A stretch of DNA of 39,546 nt from Acidobacteriaceae bacterium UBA1307 (GTDB taxonomy: Bacteria > Acidobacteriota > Terriglobia > Terriglobales > Acidobacteriaceae), in assembly GCA_002307235.1 (NCBI GenBank), contig DBTV01000049.1:1-39546 (forward strand), read 5' to 3'. The translations under genes and the position numbers were made by a program. The notes beneath the pieces are model-generated. The model was not told the DNA's origin. It worked only from the letters and a program-made list of their open reading frames with translations, and made no database searches. The number at the start of each line of letters is the position of its first letter. Position 1 is the stretch's first letter. Of the stretch, positions 28,190-36,337 are shown piece after piece.

Positions 28190-30754
28190 TTATGGCTGCT
28201 TGGAGGCGGCTTCGTTGCTGGCTGCGGGCACGGCTTCGGGAGCACCCTCCTGCGGAACGGCGGGGCTAGAAGATGCAGGCTCGGGGACAGCAGAGGCGGT
28301 TGGAGAGGCAGGCGCAGCCGGAGTCTTTGTCTCGGGCGCGCCAACCGGCGTCACCGGCAGTGTGATGGTCTGCACCACGCCGGGGTCATCGCGTAGCTTC
28401 ATGTAAAGCACGCCATTGGTGGGTCTTGGCACGGTGATCTGCGCCTCGGTGTACTCGAGCGAGACCTCGACGGGCGCGGCAAAGTCCAGCGTCGCCGAGA
28501 AGGCCGAGGCCAGGAAGAGGTTGCTGCCAGCCAAGATGCAGGGTTTGGCAACCGCGCGCGGGCAGCGCAGATCCTTGAGGCTGGGCAGGCGGACGAGGGT
28601 CCCCAGCGGAATCCACTCCCCGGCGACCCCATGCGCGGAGACGGCGCGAAGGCGGATGGGGCCGAAGGCCGAGGCGCCGAAGCGCTTGAGCGGCTCAAAG
28701 CTGCCCATGGCGGTGCGCGCGTCGCCCAGCATGAGCGATCCGTCGGCGACGGAAAGCTCGGCATGGAAGTCCCCGTCGACCGAGGCCAGCTCGATCTTTT
28801 GATCGCGCGGGAAGTTATTCGGCACCACAGACTTGAGGAAGAAGACCAGACGCCCGCCGAGGGGCAGATCGTCCGGGCTGCCGAGCTGAACGCCCGCGAC
28901 CGCGACGGCAGCCTGCACGCCCTTGTTGAGCAGGGCGACCTGCGGACGCGGCGGCAGCACCGTGGCCGGAACCTTGATGGAGCGGCCATCGGCCAACTCC
29001 ACCCGGGCAAGGTATTTTTTCCCGGCGACGAGTTTGGCCGTGGATGCGCTGGTCTTCATGGTGAGCTGGTCAGCGTCGCCGGCGCGATTCAGTTCGCCGG
29101 AAAGGAACAGAACGCCGTCGAGCTCGGCGCGGGCCACCTCGTCGAGCCGGGTTCCCTTGAGTATGGCCTCCGTGTCGCCGACACTCAGTGTGATCCGGTC
29201 GAGCGAAGCGGCATCGGCGTAGGCCTTGACCTCGATTTTTTGGGGGCTTTCCTGTCCAAACTGGTGAATCGCAAGGGTGACGGCACCGGGTTGCGCATCC
29301 TTCATGGGCAGGGTCAGCTCAAGCTGGCCGGGCTTCGCGCTCTTCCAGACGAGTTTGGTTGCCGGAGCGGCCTCGGTCTGCTTTTCGATGCGATCGATGC
29401 AGAGCGGACTGGGGCCATCGAGGTGCAGAGTATCGTCGCGACCGACAACCAGAGCCGACAGATCGGCGGCCGGCACGGTCCAGTTGCCAGGGCCGGAGGA
29501 GTAGAGCTTGTAGCGGGGGCCGGTCCAGTCGTCGAAGCCCCACTTGCCGCGCAGCTCGCCGACCAGATCGCCTTCGGGCAGGGCGGGCGCGGCCTGCGCC
29601 AGCACCAGACCACCCTTTTCGAGGTCGACGGTCAGCGGCAGATCGAGCGTCTGCTGCTTGGTGGAGGCGGACGGCTCGACGTGCAGCTTGAGATCGTGGG
29701 CCATTTCAGTAGCAAAAAACAGGGGAGCGCCGTCAGCGGGCAGCACCAGACCGGGTTTCTGCGCGCAGAAACTGTCGGTCGGATTGACGGCACGCAGGGT
29801 CTGCGGCTTGGCTGGGCCGATGGGCGGCAGGGCGAGCACGACCACCGATTTCGGGTTGCGGAACGAGGGCGGCGTATTCAGCTTGATGTTGAGCGTGTCT
29901 CCCTGCGGCAGGGCCAGGCCGGGGATGTACTGGAATTTGGCGGTGTGCATCGAAGAGAAGATCTTGGCCACGTCGACGACGGCGCCGATGTAGGCGCTGT
30001 AGACGCCGCCGCCGCCCATGCTTGACGAACTGATGTTGTTCATCAGGTCGGCGGTGGAACCGCTGGCCAACTGCGCGACGCGGGATTGAGCGTTGGAATC
30101 GTCGAAGACCATGCCCTCGGGATTCTGCATCAGGCAGGCAGCCTGCTGATCGGCGGGCTTGTAGAAGCAGCTTTCGTCGAGCTTGAGGCCGAGGCTGCGG
30201 GTGGCCAGCTCGGCGCGCTCCTTGAGCGTCTTCTGATCGATCTGGGCGTTGGCGCGGATGTGCGACAGGTAGGCTTCGACGCGCATGCGGTCCCAGCCAG
30301 CGGCCTGCATGTCCTGACTGGCGCGAATGAAGGAGCCGGGCTGGTCGTGGACGGCCTTGCGGAGGGTATTGAAGTCGCCGCCGGTCTCGGGAGCCAGGAA
30401 CATGAGCGCCTGTTGGGCCTCGGTGGGCACGGTGACGAAGACGCCCTCGCTGCGGACGTTGGACTGCCAGGTTTCGACGCGGGTAAACCATTCGTTGGGC
30501 GGCGGGTTGGTGACGCCGCGCAGAAAGGCGATGACGAGCACGAATCGCTCGGATTGGCTGGACGGAAGATCGGGGTGAACCCAAAGCCGATCTCCGGGTT
30601 GCAGATTTGGTACCTGTGCGATGGGGAGCGTGATTGCTCCGCGCTTGACGCGCACGTCCACCTTCGGGCCGAGCAGATCAAAGGAGGAGCCATCGGCGTT
30701 CGGTCCGGTTGACAACAAGGCAATGAGCAACAGGAACAGCAAACTACGACGCAT
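28190..30754 (-). CDS. Large exported protein of unknown function
   Basis: An 854-residue protein I cannot assign. An N-terminal signal peptide (MRRSLLFLLLIALLSTG) is cleaved near residue 20. The N-domain (about 25-290) contains an all-beta stretch rich in hydrophobic strands, then a helical part with two Cys (in CFYKPADQQAACLM) and a Ser/Gly-rich patch SSSSMGGGG. Residues about 290-800 read like successive beta-sandwich domains with sparse Cys. The last about 50 residues are Ala/Pro/Glu-rich and low-complexity, often seen in cell-envelope tethers. Transcription starts in the AT-rich gap upstream; no other gene follows before the shared terminator. Confidence 0.75.
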   Translation of the reverse strand: MRRSLLFLLLIALLSTGPNADGSSFDLLGPKVDVRVKRGAITLPIAQVPNLQPGDRLWVHPDLPSSQSERFVLVIAFLRGVTNPPPNEWFTRVETWQSNVRSEGVFVTVPTEAQQALMFLAPETGGDFNTLRKAVHDQPGSFIRASQDMQAAGWDRMRVEAYLSHIRANAQIDQKTLKERAELATRSLGLKLDESCFYKPADQQAACLMQNPEGMVFDDSNAQSRVAQLASGSTADLMNNISSSSMGGGGVYSAYIGAVVDVAKIFSSMHTAKFQYIPGLALPQGDTLNIKLNTPPSFRNPKSVVVLALPPIGPAKPQTLRAVNPTDSFCAQKPGLVLPADGAPLFFATEMAHDLKLHVEPSASTKQQTLDLPLTVDLEKGGLVLAQAAPALPEGDLVGELRGKWGFDDWTGPRYKLYSSGPGNWTVPAADLSALVVGRDDTLHLDGPSPLCIDRIEKQTEAAPATKLVWKSAKPGQLELTLPMKDAQPGAVTLAIHQFGQESPQKIEVKAYADAASLDRITLSVGDTEAILKGTRLDEVARAELDGVLFLSGELNRAGDADQLTMKTSASTAKLVAGKKYLARVELADGRSIKVPATVLPPRPQVALLNKGVQAAVAVAGVQLGSPDDLPLGGRLVFFLKSVVPNNFPRDQKIELASVDGDFHAELSVADGSLMLGDARTAMGSFEPLKRFGASAFGPIRLRAVSAHGVAGEWIPLGTLVRLPSLKDLRCPRAVAKPCILAGSNLFLASAFSATLDFAAPVEVSLEYTEAQITVPRPTNGVLYMKLRDDPGVVQTITLPVTPVGAPETKTPAAPASPTASAVPEPASSSPAVPQEGAPEAVPAASNEAASKQP

Positions 30755-31225
30755 AATTGTTCATTGTACGGAGTTCCAGGCCAACATAAAATTTATAGTT
30801 AGGGAACTTTTTTCAAAAAACCGGGTTGGAATATTTGATTGGGATTGCTGATTTCTCTTGCCACATCGTAATATTAGTTCGCTATTGCTCATACAATAGT
30901 GTTTTGTGCTTATACGCTGGTCCGAAGGCAGGACGACACTGAAATTTGGAACGATAGCGCAAAAATCAAGTCTAAAGATTCAGGGGAATCGAATTACCAG
31001 TACGGATCAAAAGATATTTCCCAACTTGCGTTGCACTGAAACCTGGAACCGATTCGGCCGATAGGGTACAAGAGCCTTTGGGAGCAAAGGCAACCGAGTC
31101 GTATGAAGATAAGTATGTCTTGCGGACGGATCCCCCTCCGAAGCCCCTAACTCGGGATGCCCGCAGGATTTAGAACAAGACCGTTGCACGGGAAATGACA
31201 TTCTCGGCACGGCTACGGAGTGAAG
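30755..31225. other. 471-bp AT-rich gap upstream of the unknown/PIN gene pair
   Basis: No gene supported. The left part is AT-rich and must hold promoters for both directions. The right part is GC-rich and contains a 7-bp hairpin with a GGAG loop (31074-31080 with 31085-31091) and a CCGATTCGG palindrome nearby, so a structured leader RNA is possible. No known riboswitch was recognised. Confidence 0.4.
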
Positions 31226-31936
31226 ATGAAAGCGTCCAAAGCTGCACAAAGCAGCGTAGAAGTAGGTCACTTGAGCATTCCCGCAGCGGAAGAAATTATT
31301 GAAAATGCGCTGAACGAACTGGCGTATTCGCAGGACCCGGGATTGGCGCGGGCCTTGCAGTTTTTAGCGCCTCCGGGCTATCAGGCCATCGTTGAGCTAT
31401 GCAGCGAAAGCGGTCGTTCGAAGCGCCGCAATGCCCTGGCCGACAGTTGGTCCCCCGAGGAAGACGAGTTGCGCATTTATTTTGAGCGCACCGACGATGC
31501 CGAAGCCGCACCCCGGCCCGTACGCGCCGCGCGCCTGGCACCAGTCGCCGAAGAGGATGACGATCAGCAGGCGCTGTTGCCCGCCGATATGGACACCCGC
31601 GTCAAGGAACTGTGCACGGCACTGGCTGAGGCCGAGCGGGGCGGACACGCCTTTATCGCGCTGAAGTGGTTCCGCGACTCCTTTTTGCCGCGCAAGGCCT
31701 ATCGTTGGAATCTGCATCCGGAGTCCCGGCAGGCAGTTCTGGCCGAGGCCATTCAACGCGGCGTGGTGATGACCAGCAAGATCGCCAACCCGAAGACGCC
31801 CGCGTATCCGACCACCACGATTCGCCTGAACCGCGCCGAGGCAGGGATTCCCGAAGAGACACAGCGCTTCCATCCCGTCGCCGTGCAGGGCGAATCTCTG
31901 TCCGAGACCATGGAAGAGGAACGGGGGGAGGAGTGA
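31226..31936 (+). CDS. Unknown protein coupled to a PIN-domain gene
   Basis: A 236-residue soluble protein with no family I recognise. Three parts are visible: an N-terminal helical region (about 15-85), an acidic and Pro/Ala linker (about 88-125), and a compact C-terminal part (about 125-205). The last has an LCTALAEAE helix, then HAFIALKWFRDSFLPRKAY, a HPESRQAVLAEAI helix and a beta end TTTIRLNR. The C-terminal part could be a winged-helix fold, but that is a guess. ATG at 31226 follows GGAG at 5 nt; the GTG at 31220 is less likely. Its TGA overlaps the GTG start of the PIN gene, with GGGGGAGGA just before it, so the two are translated together. Confidence 0.75.
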   Translation: MKASKAAQSSVEVGHLSIPAAEEIIENALNELAYSQDPGLARALQFLAPPGYQAIVELCSESGRSKRRNALADSWSPEEDELRIYFERTDDAEAAPRPVRAARLAPVAEEDDDQQALLPADMDTRVKELCTALAEAERGGHAFIALKWFRDSFLPRKAYRWNLHPESRQAVLAEAIQRGVVMTSKIANPKTPAYPTTTIRLNRAEAGIPEETQRFHPVAVQGESLSETMEEERGEE

Positions 31937-32457
31937 GCTTCTACTTTCTTGAGGCGACAGCATTTGCGAAACTATTCGTTCTGGACGCCGGCTCCGAGGC
32001 GCTGATCGCGCTGCTGGATACGGTTGAGGACAACTGCAAGCTGATCGCTGCCTCCACGCCCCTGGAGGTCTACACCGCCATCCGTCACCGGGAACGCACC
32101 GGCGACATTGCCGGGGAGGCCGCAGCACAGGCACTCGATAGTCTGCGCAGCGAGTCTGCCCGCACCGTGCAGCAGCCGCTCAATCCAGCCGTTCTGGAAG
32201 CGGCGCTGCCACTGATCGATCGGACCCGGTTGCGCTGGCCCGACGCTCTGCAGTTAGCAGCAGTGATTGCCGCGCGCGATATGTTCCAAACCACGGAGAT
32301 CATCTTTGTCTCCGCCTCGGAACGGCTGCGCGCAGCGGCCAAGGCCGAAGGCTTCAAGACGCTTGATCCGGTGACGGAGCTGTCCGTCCCGGAGAAAAAG
32401 CCCGAGCCCACGGAAGCGGAAACGCAGGAAAGCGAAGAGATCGGAAACAAGGCGTAG
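31933..32457 (+). CDS. PIN-domain protein with altered acidic residues
   Basis: A 174-residue PIN-like protein related to VapC-type ribonucleases. The first strand is FYFLEATAFAKLF, where the usual Asp is Glu7. The second acidic residue is Glu45 in PLEVYTAI and the third is Asp104 in PDALQLAA. In the fourth motif SASERL, Ser129 stands where Asp is normal, next to Glu130. Thus two of four metal-binding positions differ from the consensus, so activity may be changed or lost. The last about 25 residues are Glu/Pro-rich. The GTG start overlaps the previous stop as GTGA. The usual VapB/MazE/Phd antitoxin is absent; the partner is the 236-residue protein instead. Confidence 0.78.
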   Translation: MSFYFLEATAFAKLFVLDAGSEALIALLDTVEDNCKLIAASTPLEVYTAIRHRERTGDIAGEAAAQALDSLRSESARTVQQPLNPAVLEAALPLIDRTRLRWPDALQLAAVIAARDMFQTTEIIFVSASERLRAAAKAEGFKTLDPVTELSVPEKKPEPTEAETQESEEIGNKA

Positions 32458-32469
32458 GAATCGGTACTA

Positions 32470-32745
32470 TTACGATTTTTTACGTTTCTGGTCCTGCTTC
32501 GGCCAATAGAGAAACTCATCGGCGAACAACTCGCCGTCCAAGTCCGCGACGCGCTGCCCCAGACGGGTTTGCGCATCGCGGATCGCTTGGTTATAGACGA
32601 CCGGCCCAATCTCCTCCAGAAGATAATCCAGAAAGATGCCAGCCTTCAGCTCGCCGACCGGTTCCTCGAAGTTGGCTTCGATGTAGCGCCGGATCGAGGC
32701 GATGGCGTCGGCGCGGGCCTGTTTGGAAAGCTCGATAGGGTCCAC
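32470..32745 (-). CDS. DUF2164 family protein
   Basis: A 91-residue protein of the DUF2164 family, recognised from IELSKQARADAIASIRRYI, GELKAGIFLDYLLEEIGP and YNQAIRDAQ. The fold is helical; no function is established. The start is GTG, with AGGAG about 6 nt upstream. It lies 40 bp downstream of tyrA on the same strand and converges on the PIN gene. Confidence 0.85.
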   Translation of the reverse strand: MDPIELSKQARADAIASIRRYIEANFEEPVGELKAGIFLDYLLEEIGPVVYNQAIRDAQTRLGQRVADLDGELFADEFLYWPKQDQKRKKS

Positions 32746-32785
32746 CAGAAAACTCCTGAAAATTTTGAATGACGGGCTTGTGGTT

Positions 32786-33646
32786 CTAGTCTTTGCGGAA
32801 GCGGTTGGCCTGTTCGAACTCAGCGCGCAGTTCGGGGCTGCGCAGGTTTTCGCGCAGGTGCTGGATGCGCTGCTCGAGCATCTGCAGAGCCTGATCGACG
32901 GCGGCGGTGTTGGTCATGGCGATGTCGCGCCACATGGAAAAGGGGCTGGAGCCGAGCCGGGTCATCTCGCGCAGGGCGCGGCCGCCCACCTGTTTCAACT
33001 CGGGCGCGGCACCGATCTTTTCTTCAAGCAGGGCGCTGAGGGCCGTTGAAAGAAACTGCGGCAGGTGGCTGACCCAGGCCACGATTTCGTCGTGGCGTTC
33101 GGCATCAAGATCGAGAGTACGGGAGCCCATGGCGGCAACCCAGGCGCGCCAGTCGGCCACCAGCATCTTGGCCGTGGCCGAGCGCTCCACCAGCTCCGCG
33201 TCGGTGAAGAGCCAGACGGCGCCGCGAAAGAGCGCGGCCTCGCCCAGATCGGCACCACCGCGCTCCTTGCCCGCCATGGGGTGGCCGGGAAGAAAGGCCG
33301 CGCGGCCGGGCTGGTTGTAGAGCTGCTGGCCGGCGGTGGTGATCTCGCCCTTGGTGCTGCCCACGTCGGTAATCATCTGCTCGGGACCGAGAACGGTGGA
33401 GAGCTTTTCCATGAAGTCGAGGATGGAGAAAATGGGCGTGGCAAGCACGGTGATCTGCGCCGCGCGCGCGGCCTCGATCGGATCGGCGGCGAGCGTGTCA
33501 ACGGCGCCAGCGGCAAGCGCGGCTTCGCCGCCTTCGACGCCGCGATTCCAGCCGATGATCGAGCCCTTGAAGCCGGCCGTGCGTAAGGCCAATCCTACCG
33601 ATGTGCCAAGAAGTCCTGTCCCCAGAATGGCGATGCGCTCGATCAT
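32786..33646 (-). CDS. tyrA: Prephenate dehydrogenase
   Basis: A 286-residue NAD(P)-dependent enzyme converting prephenate to 4-hydroxyphenylpyruvate. The dinucleotide fold begins ILGTGLLGTSVGLAL (residues 7-21). The substrate region HPMAGKERGG and the later HDEIVAWVSHLPQFLSTAL carry the catalytic and binding histidine and arginine pattern. No ACT domain is present, so feedback control by tyrosine would need another route. The gene follows the DAHP synthase on the same strand after a 395-bp gap holding two hairpins and a dispersed repeat, so it probably has its own promoter. Confidence 0.93.
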   Translation of the reverse strand: MIERIAILGTGLLGTSVGLALRTAGFKGSIIGWNRGVEGGEAALAAGAVDTLAADPIEAARAAQITVLATPIFSILDFMEKLSTVLGPEQMITDVGSTKGEITTAGQQLYNQPGRAAFLPGHPMAGKERGGADLGEAALFRGAVWLFTDAELVERSATAKMLVADWRAWVAAMGSRTLDLDAERHDEIVAWVSHLPQFLSTALSALLEEKIGAAPELKQVGGRALREMTRLGSSPFSMWRDIAMTNTAAVDQALQMLEQRIQHLRENLRSPELRAEFEQANRFRKD

Positions 33647-33689
33647 GGAGGCCCCTTTGCAGCGGCGTGGAGGAGTGCGAAACAGGCAC

Positions 33690-33718
33690 CGTTTGCGGAG
33701 TTAGAAACTCCGCAAATG
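33690..33718. repeat. Inverted repeat upstream of tyrA
   Basis: Thirteen-base arms (33690-33702 and 33706-33718) pair with one wobble around a 3-nt loop; the inner 11 bp are perfect. It sits 43 bp upstream of tyrA. It could be an operator for a dimeric regulator or a terminator-like hairpin. Confidence 0.55.
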
Positions 33719-33880
33719 ACGCTAACTTCGCGAAGACCGCTGTCTTGGTTATCTTAGCGCGGGAGGCGGTGGGAAGGAGGTTTGTGGAATGAGGCGAGGT
33801 TTTCAGTCTGCGCGCGAGATTGGAATCATGTTAGGCGAGCTTTTAGAAAGGAACGCGCAAATTTCGGGGCACCAGCCTCC

Positions 33881-33960
33881 GTTGAAAAAACAACCGCGGC
33901 TCTTTCGACTCACCACCCCCAAGCTGAAAAACGCTTGGGGCCCCGTTCGCTCAAGATGAC
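33881..33960 (-). repeat. Dispersed hairpin repeat, copy B
   Basis: Read on the minus strand it begins GTCATCTTGAGCGAACGGGG and aligns over about 80 nt with the copy at 17140-17220. Its arms CCCCAAGC and GCTTGGGG form a perfect 8-bp stem, where copy A has CCCCGGGC and GCCTGGGG. Confidence 0.75.
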
Positions 33961-33974
33961 AACAGAAACGAGTG

Positions 33975-34025
33975 AACAGCGGACCGTCGAAGCACTGACG
34001 AGCATTGCATCGACGGTCCGCTGTT
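33975..34025 (-). terminator. 16-bp perfect hairpin after the DAHP synthase gene
   Basis: Arms 33975-33990 and 34010-34025 are perfectly complementary over 16 bp with a 19-nt loop. It begins 17 nt after the gene's stop. The following minus-strand bases are only mildly T-rich, so termination may be weak. Confidence 0.55.
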
Positions 34026-34041
34026 GACAACGAACGGTTCT

Positions 34042-35058
34042 TTACAGATCGCGGCCAATCGCCTTGGCGATCAGGCGCAGGTCTTCGACCATCTTCGCGA
34101 ACTGGTCGAGGTAGAGGGTCTGCGCGGCATCCGAGGCGGCCTTGTCGGCGTTGGGGTGAATCTCGACGAGGGTGGCATCGGCTCCGGCGGCGACGGCGGC
34201 CTTGGCCATGGGCGCGACCAGTTCGCGGCGGCCGGTGCCGTGCGAGGGATCGGCAACGACAGGCAGGTGCGTCAGCTTTTTGAGCACCGGAATCGCCGAG
34301 ATGTCCATGGTGTTGCGCGTGGCCTTCTCATAGGTGCGGATGCCGCGCTCGCACAGGATCACGTTGTAGTTGCCGCCGGAGAGAATGTACTCGCTCGACA
34401 GCAGAAGTTCCTCGAGGGTTCCGGCAATGCCGCGCTTGAGCAGCACGGGCTTTTCGACCTTGCCGAGTTCGCGCAGCAGGTTGTAGTTTTGCGTGTTGCG
34501 CGCGCCCACCTGGAAGCAATCGACGAGCGGCAGCATCGGCTCGATCTGCCCGATCTCCATCACCTCGCTGATGACGCAGAGGCCGTTGGCGTCGGCGGCT
34601 TCGCGCATGATTTCGAGCCCCGGAATGCCCATGCCCTGGAAGGCGTAGGGCGAGCTGCGGGGCTTGAAGGCTCCGCCGCGCAGAAACTGGCCTCCGGCCT
34701 TTTTCACGGCCTCGGCGATGGTGAAGATCTGATCGCGATTCTCAATGGAACAGGGGCCGGCGATGGTGGCGATCTTGTCGCCGCCGATGGTGGCTCCGTT
34801 GCGGAATTCAACGACGGTGCCCTGCGGGCGGAAGGCGCGACCGGCGAGCTTGTAGGGCACGCTGATGCGGTGCACGCTTTCAACGCCAGACAGCGCCTCG
34901 AAGGTGGTAACGTCCAGCTCGGCGGTGGCACCGACGCCGGCCAGAATGGTTTGCGACTCGCCGGTGGTGCGATGAGCGTGCACGCCCACCTCTTCCATGG
35001 TTTCGATCACGGCGTAGATCTGTTCTTCGGTGGCATTTTCCTGCATTGCGACGATCAT
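34042..35058 (-). CDS. aroF: 3-deoxy-7-phosphoheptulonate (DAHP) synthase, type I beta with ACT-like N-domain
   Basis: A 338-residue enzyme joining phosphoenolpyruvate and erythrose-4-phosphate, the first step of the shikimate pathway. The N-terminal about 65 residues (MIVAMQENATEEQIYAVIE) form the ferredoxin/ACT-like regulatory domain seen in Thermotoga-type synthases. The barrel has AGPCSIEN, the KPRSSPYAFQG loop, GARNTQN, LLKRG and DPSHGTGRRE. The regulatory domain in such enzymes senses tyrosine or phenylalanine. The chorismate mutase stop and this ATG are 4 nt apart, with a weak AGG site, so translation coupling is likely. Confidence 0.94.
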   Translation of the reverse strand: MIVAMQENATEEQIYAVIETMEEVGVHAHRTTGESQTILAGVGATAELDVTTFEALSGVESVHRISVPYKLAGRAFRPQGTVVEFRNGATIGGDKIATIAGPCSIENRDQIFTIAEAVKKAGGQFLRGGAFKPRSSPYAFQGMGIPGLEIMREAADANGLCVISEVMEIGQIEPMLPLVDCFQVGARNTQNYNLLRELGKVEKPVLLKRGIAGTLEELLLSSEYILSGGNYNVILCERGIRTYEKATRNTMDISAIPVLKKLTHLPVVADPSHGTGRRELVAPMAKAAVAAGADATLVEIHPNADKAASDAAQTLYLDQFAKMVEDLRLIAKAIGRDL

Positions 35059-35062
35059 GAAC

Positions 35063-35407
35063 CTATTTCCCTGTCTCGGACGATCTTGCGTCCGCTGGCT
35101 GGCCCTGCTGCGCATCGCGCGCGGCCTGGGCATTTTTCTGGGAGGCCAACTCGTTGCGTTGCAGCGCGCGCATCACATCGAGGATGCGTTCGTAGATGTG
35201 GAAGAGCTCGGCATCGGGCAGCGGTCCCGTGTTGGCGGCGCGCAAATTCTCGTGAACGAGCTTTTCGCGTCCCGGCACGTAGACCTGCATCGATGAGGCG
35301 GCCTTGATCTGGCCGATCTGCTTCGCGGTTTGTGCCCGTTCATTCAGCAGGGCTACCAGTTGGCGATCCAGTTCGTCGACACGGCTACGCAATTGCTCGA
35401 GCGTCAT
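35063..35407 (-). CDS. Chorismate mutase (AroQ type)
   Basis: A 114-residue helical mutase turning chorismate into prephenate. The active-site pattern of the AroQ fold is visible: Arg7 in QLRSRVDELD, Arg24 in NERAQTAKQIG, Lys35, Arg47 and Glu48 in GREKL, and a helix ending with Gln83. The C-terminal about 25 residues (KNAQAARDAQQ) are an extra polar tail. I chose ATG 35407, preceded by GAGGATGG; a longer in-frame reading of about 32 residues upstream does not resemble the family. It lies between trpA (114 bp away) and the DAHP synthase gene. Confidence 0.9.
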   Translation of the reverse strand: MTLEQLRSRVDELDRQLVALLNERAQTAKQIGQIKAASSMQVYVPGREKLVHENLRAANTGPLPDAELFHIYERILDVMRALQRNELASQKNAQAARDAQQGQPADARSSETGK

Positions 35408-35521
35408 ACCATCCTCGCGCTGCACCGGGGCTCTAGTCGCACACGCAACAGGCGTTGCGTGCAAAAGCCAGTGCATCAAGTTGTACACATCATCTGCGGC
35501 CACGGGGGACCGCCTGCGGGG

Positions 35522-36304
35522 TTAACGGGCCGGCGCCAGTTCTGCGAGGCGCAGACCCTTGATAAATCGAGTCACAGCACCTGGCGCCTCGTCGGCGGTT
35601 GAGCGTTCGATCAACTCAACGATTGCGCTGCCGATGACTGCCGCCTCCGCGAAGGTTGCCACCTGGGCAACATGCTCCGCGTTCGAGATTCCGAACCCCA
35701 CGGCCACCGGCAGCTTGCTCCATCGACGGAGCTTGCTGACCAGGGTCGCGGCATCGCCGGTCATCGACGACTGCTTGCCCGTAATGCCGGTACGCGAGAT
35801 GGCGTACACGAAGCCTTTGGAATAACGCGCGATGGCCTCCAGCCGCTCATCGGGGCTGGTGGGCGCGGCCAAAAAGACCGGCGCGAGACCGACGCGTTCG
35901 AGTTCGGCGAGGTAGTCGCCTGCCTCTTCAATGATCATGTCGGTGGCGAGCACGCCATCGGCGCCCGCGGCGGCCGCGTCGTCGGCAAACTTCGCCAGAC
36001 CGTAGCGCATGATCGGATTCAAATAACTAAAAATCACGATGCCGGCTTCAGGACGCGCGGCGCGAATCTCTTTCGAGAGTGCCAGCACATTTCTGAGGCT
36101 CACGCCATGGGCAAGCGCGCGGTCACTGGCCCGCTGAATCACGGGGCCGTCGGCCATCGGATCGGAGAAGGGGACGCCCAGCTCAAGCACGTCGGCTCCG
36201 GCGTCAATCGCCGCAAGGGCGATGGCGCGCGTGGCCTCGAGCGACGGATCACCCGCCGTCAAGTAGACCACCAATCCCGGTTTGTGCCTGAAAGCGATGG
36301 GCAT
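35522..36304 (-). CDS. trpA: Tryptophan synthase alpha chain
   Basis: A 260-residue TIM-barrel subunit that releases indole from indole-3-glycerol phosphate. The catalytic Glu41 and Asp52 lie in VLELGVPFSDPMADGP, the substrate loop is in SRTGITG, and the phosphate site is in VGFGISN. Length and motifs are standard. It follows trpB with a 33-bp gap; its partner beta chain is upstream in the same transcript. Confidence 0.96.
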   Translation of the reverse strand: MPIAFRHKPGLVVYLTAGDPSLEATRAIALAAIDAGADVLELGVPFSDPMADGPVIQRASDRALAHGVSLRNVLALSKEIRAARPEAGIVIFSYLNPIMRYGLAKFADDAAAAGADGVLATDMIIEEAGDYLAELERVGLAPVFLAAPTSPDERLEAIARYSKGFVYAISRTGITGKQSSMTGDAATLVSKLRRWSKLPVAVGFGISNAEHVAQVATFAEAAVIGSAIVELIERSTADEAPGAVTRFIKGLRLAELAPAR

Positions 36305-36337
36305 TGTTCTTTAACCTTTGCCGTGCGGCCTGAACCG

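Larger units (their letters stand above)
33719..34041. other. Rest of the tyrA-aroF gap
   Basis: No gene supported. Within it lie dispersed repeat copy B (33881-33960) and the 16-bp hairpin (33975-34025), both listed separately; the remainder shows nothing recognisable. Confidence 0.5.

Noticed and set aside
31074..31091. c-di-GMP (GEMM) or other known riboswitch
   Set aside because: The hairpin lacks the conserved GEMM core sequence and loops; no other class fits by eye.
31007..31270. 87-codon minus-strand frame in the gap before the PIN pair
   Set aside because: Overlaps the structured stretch and the start of the real plus-strand gene; no ribosome site or domain.
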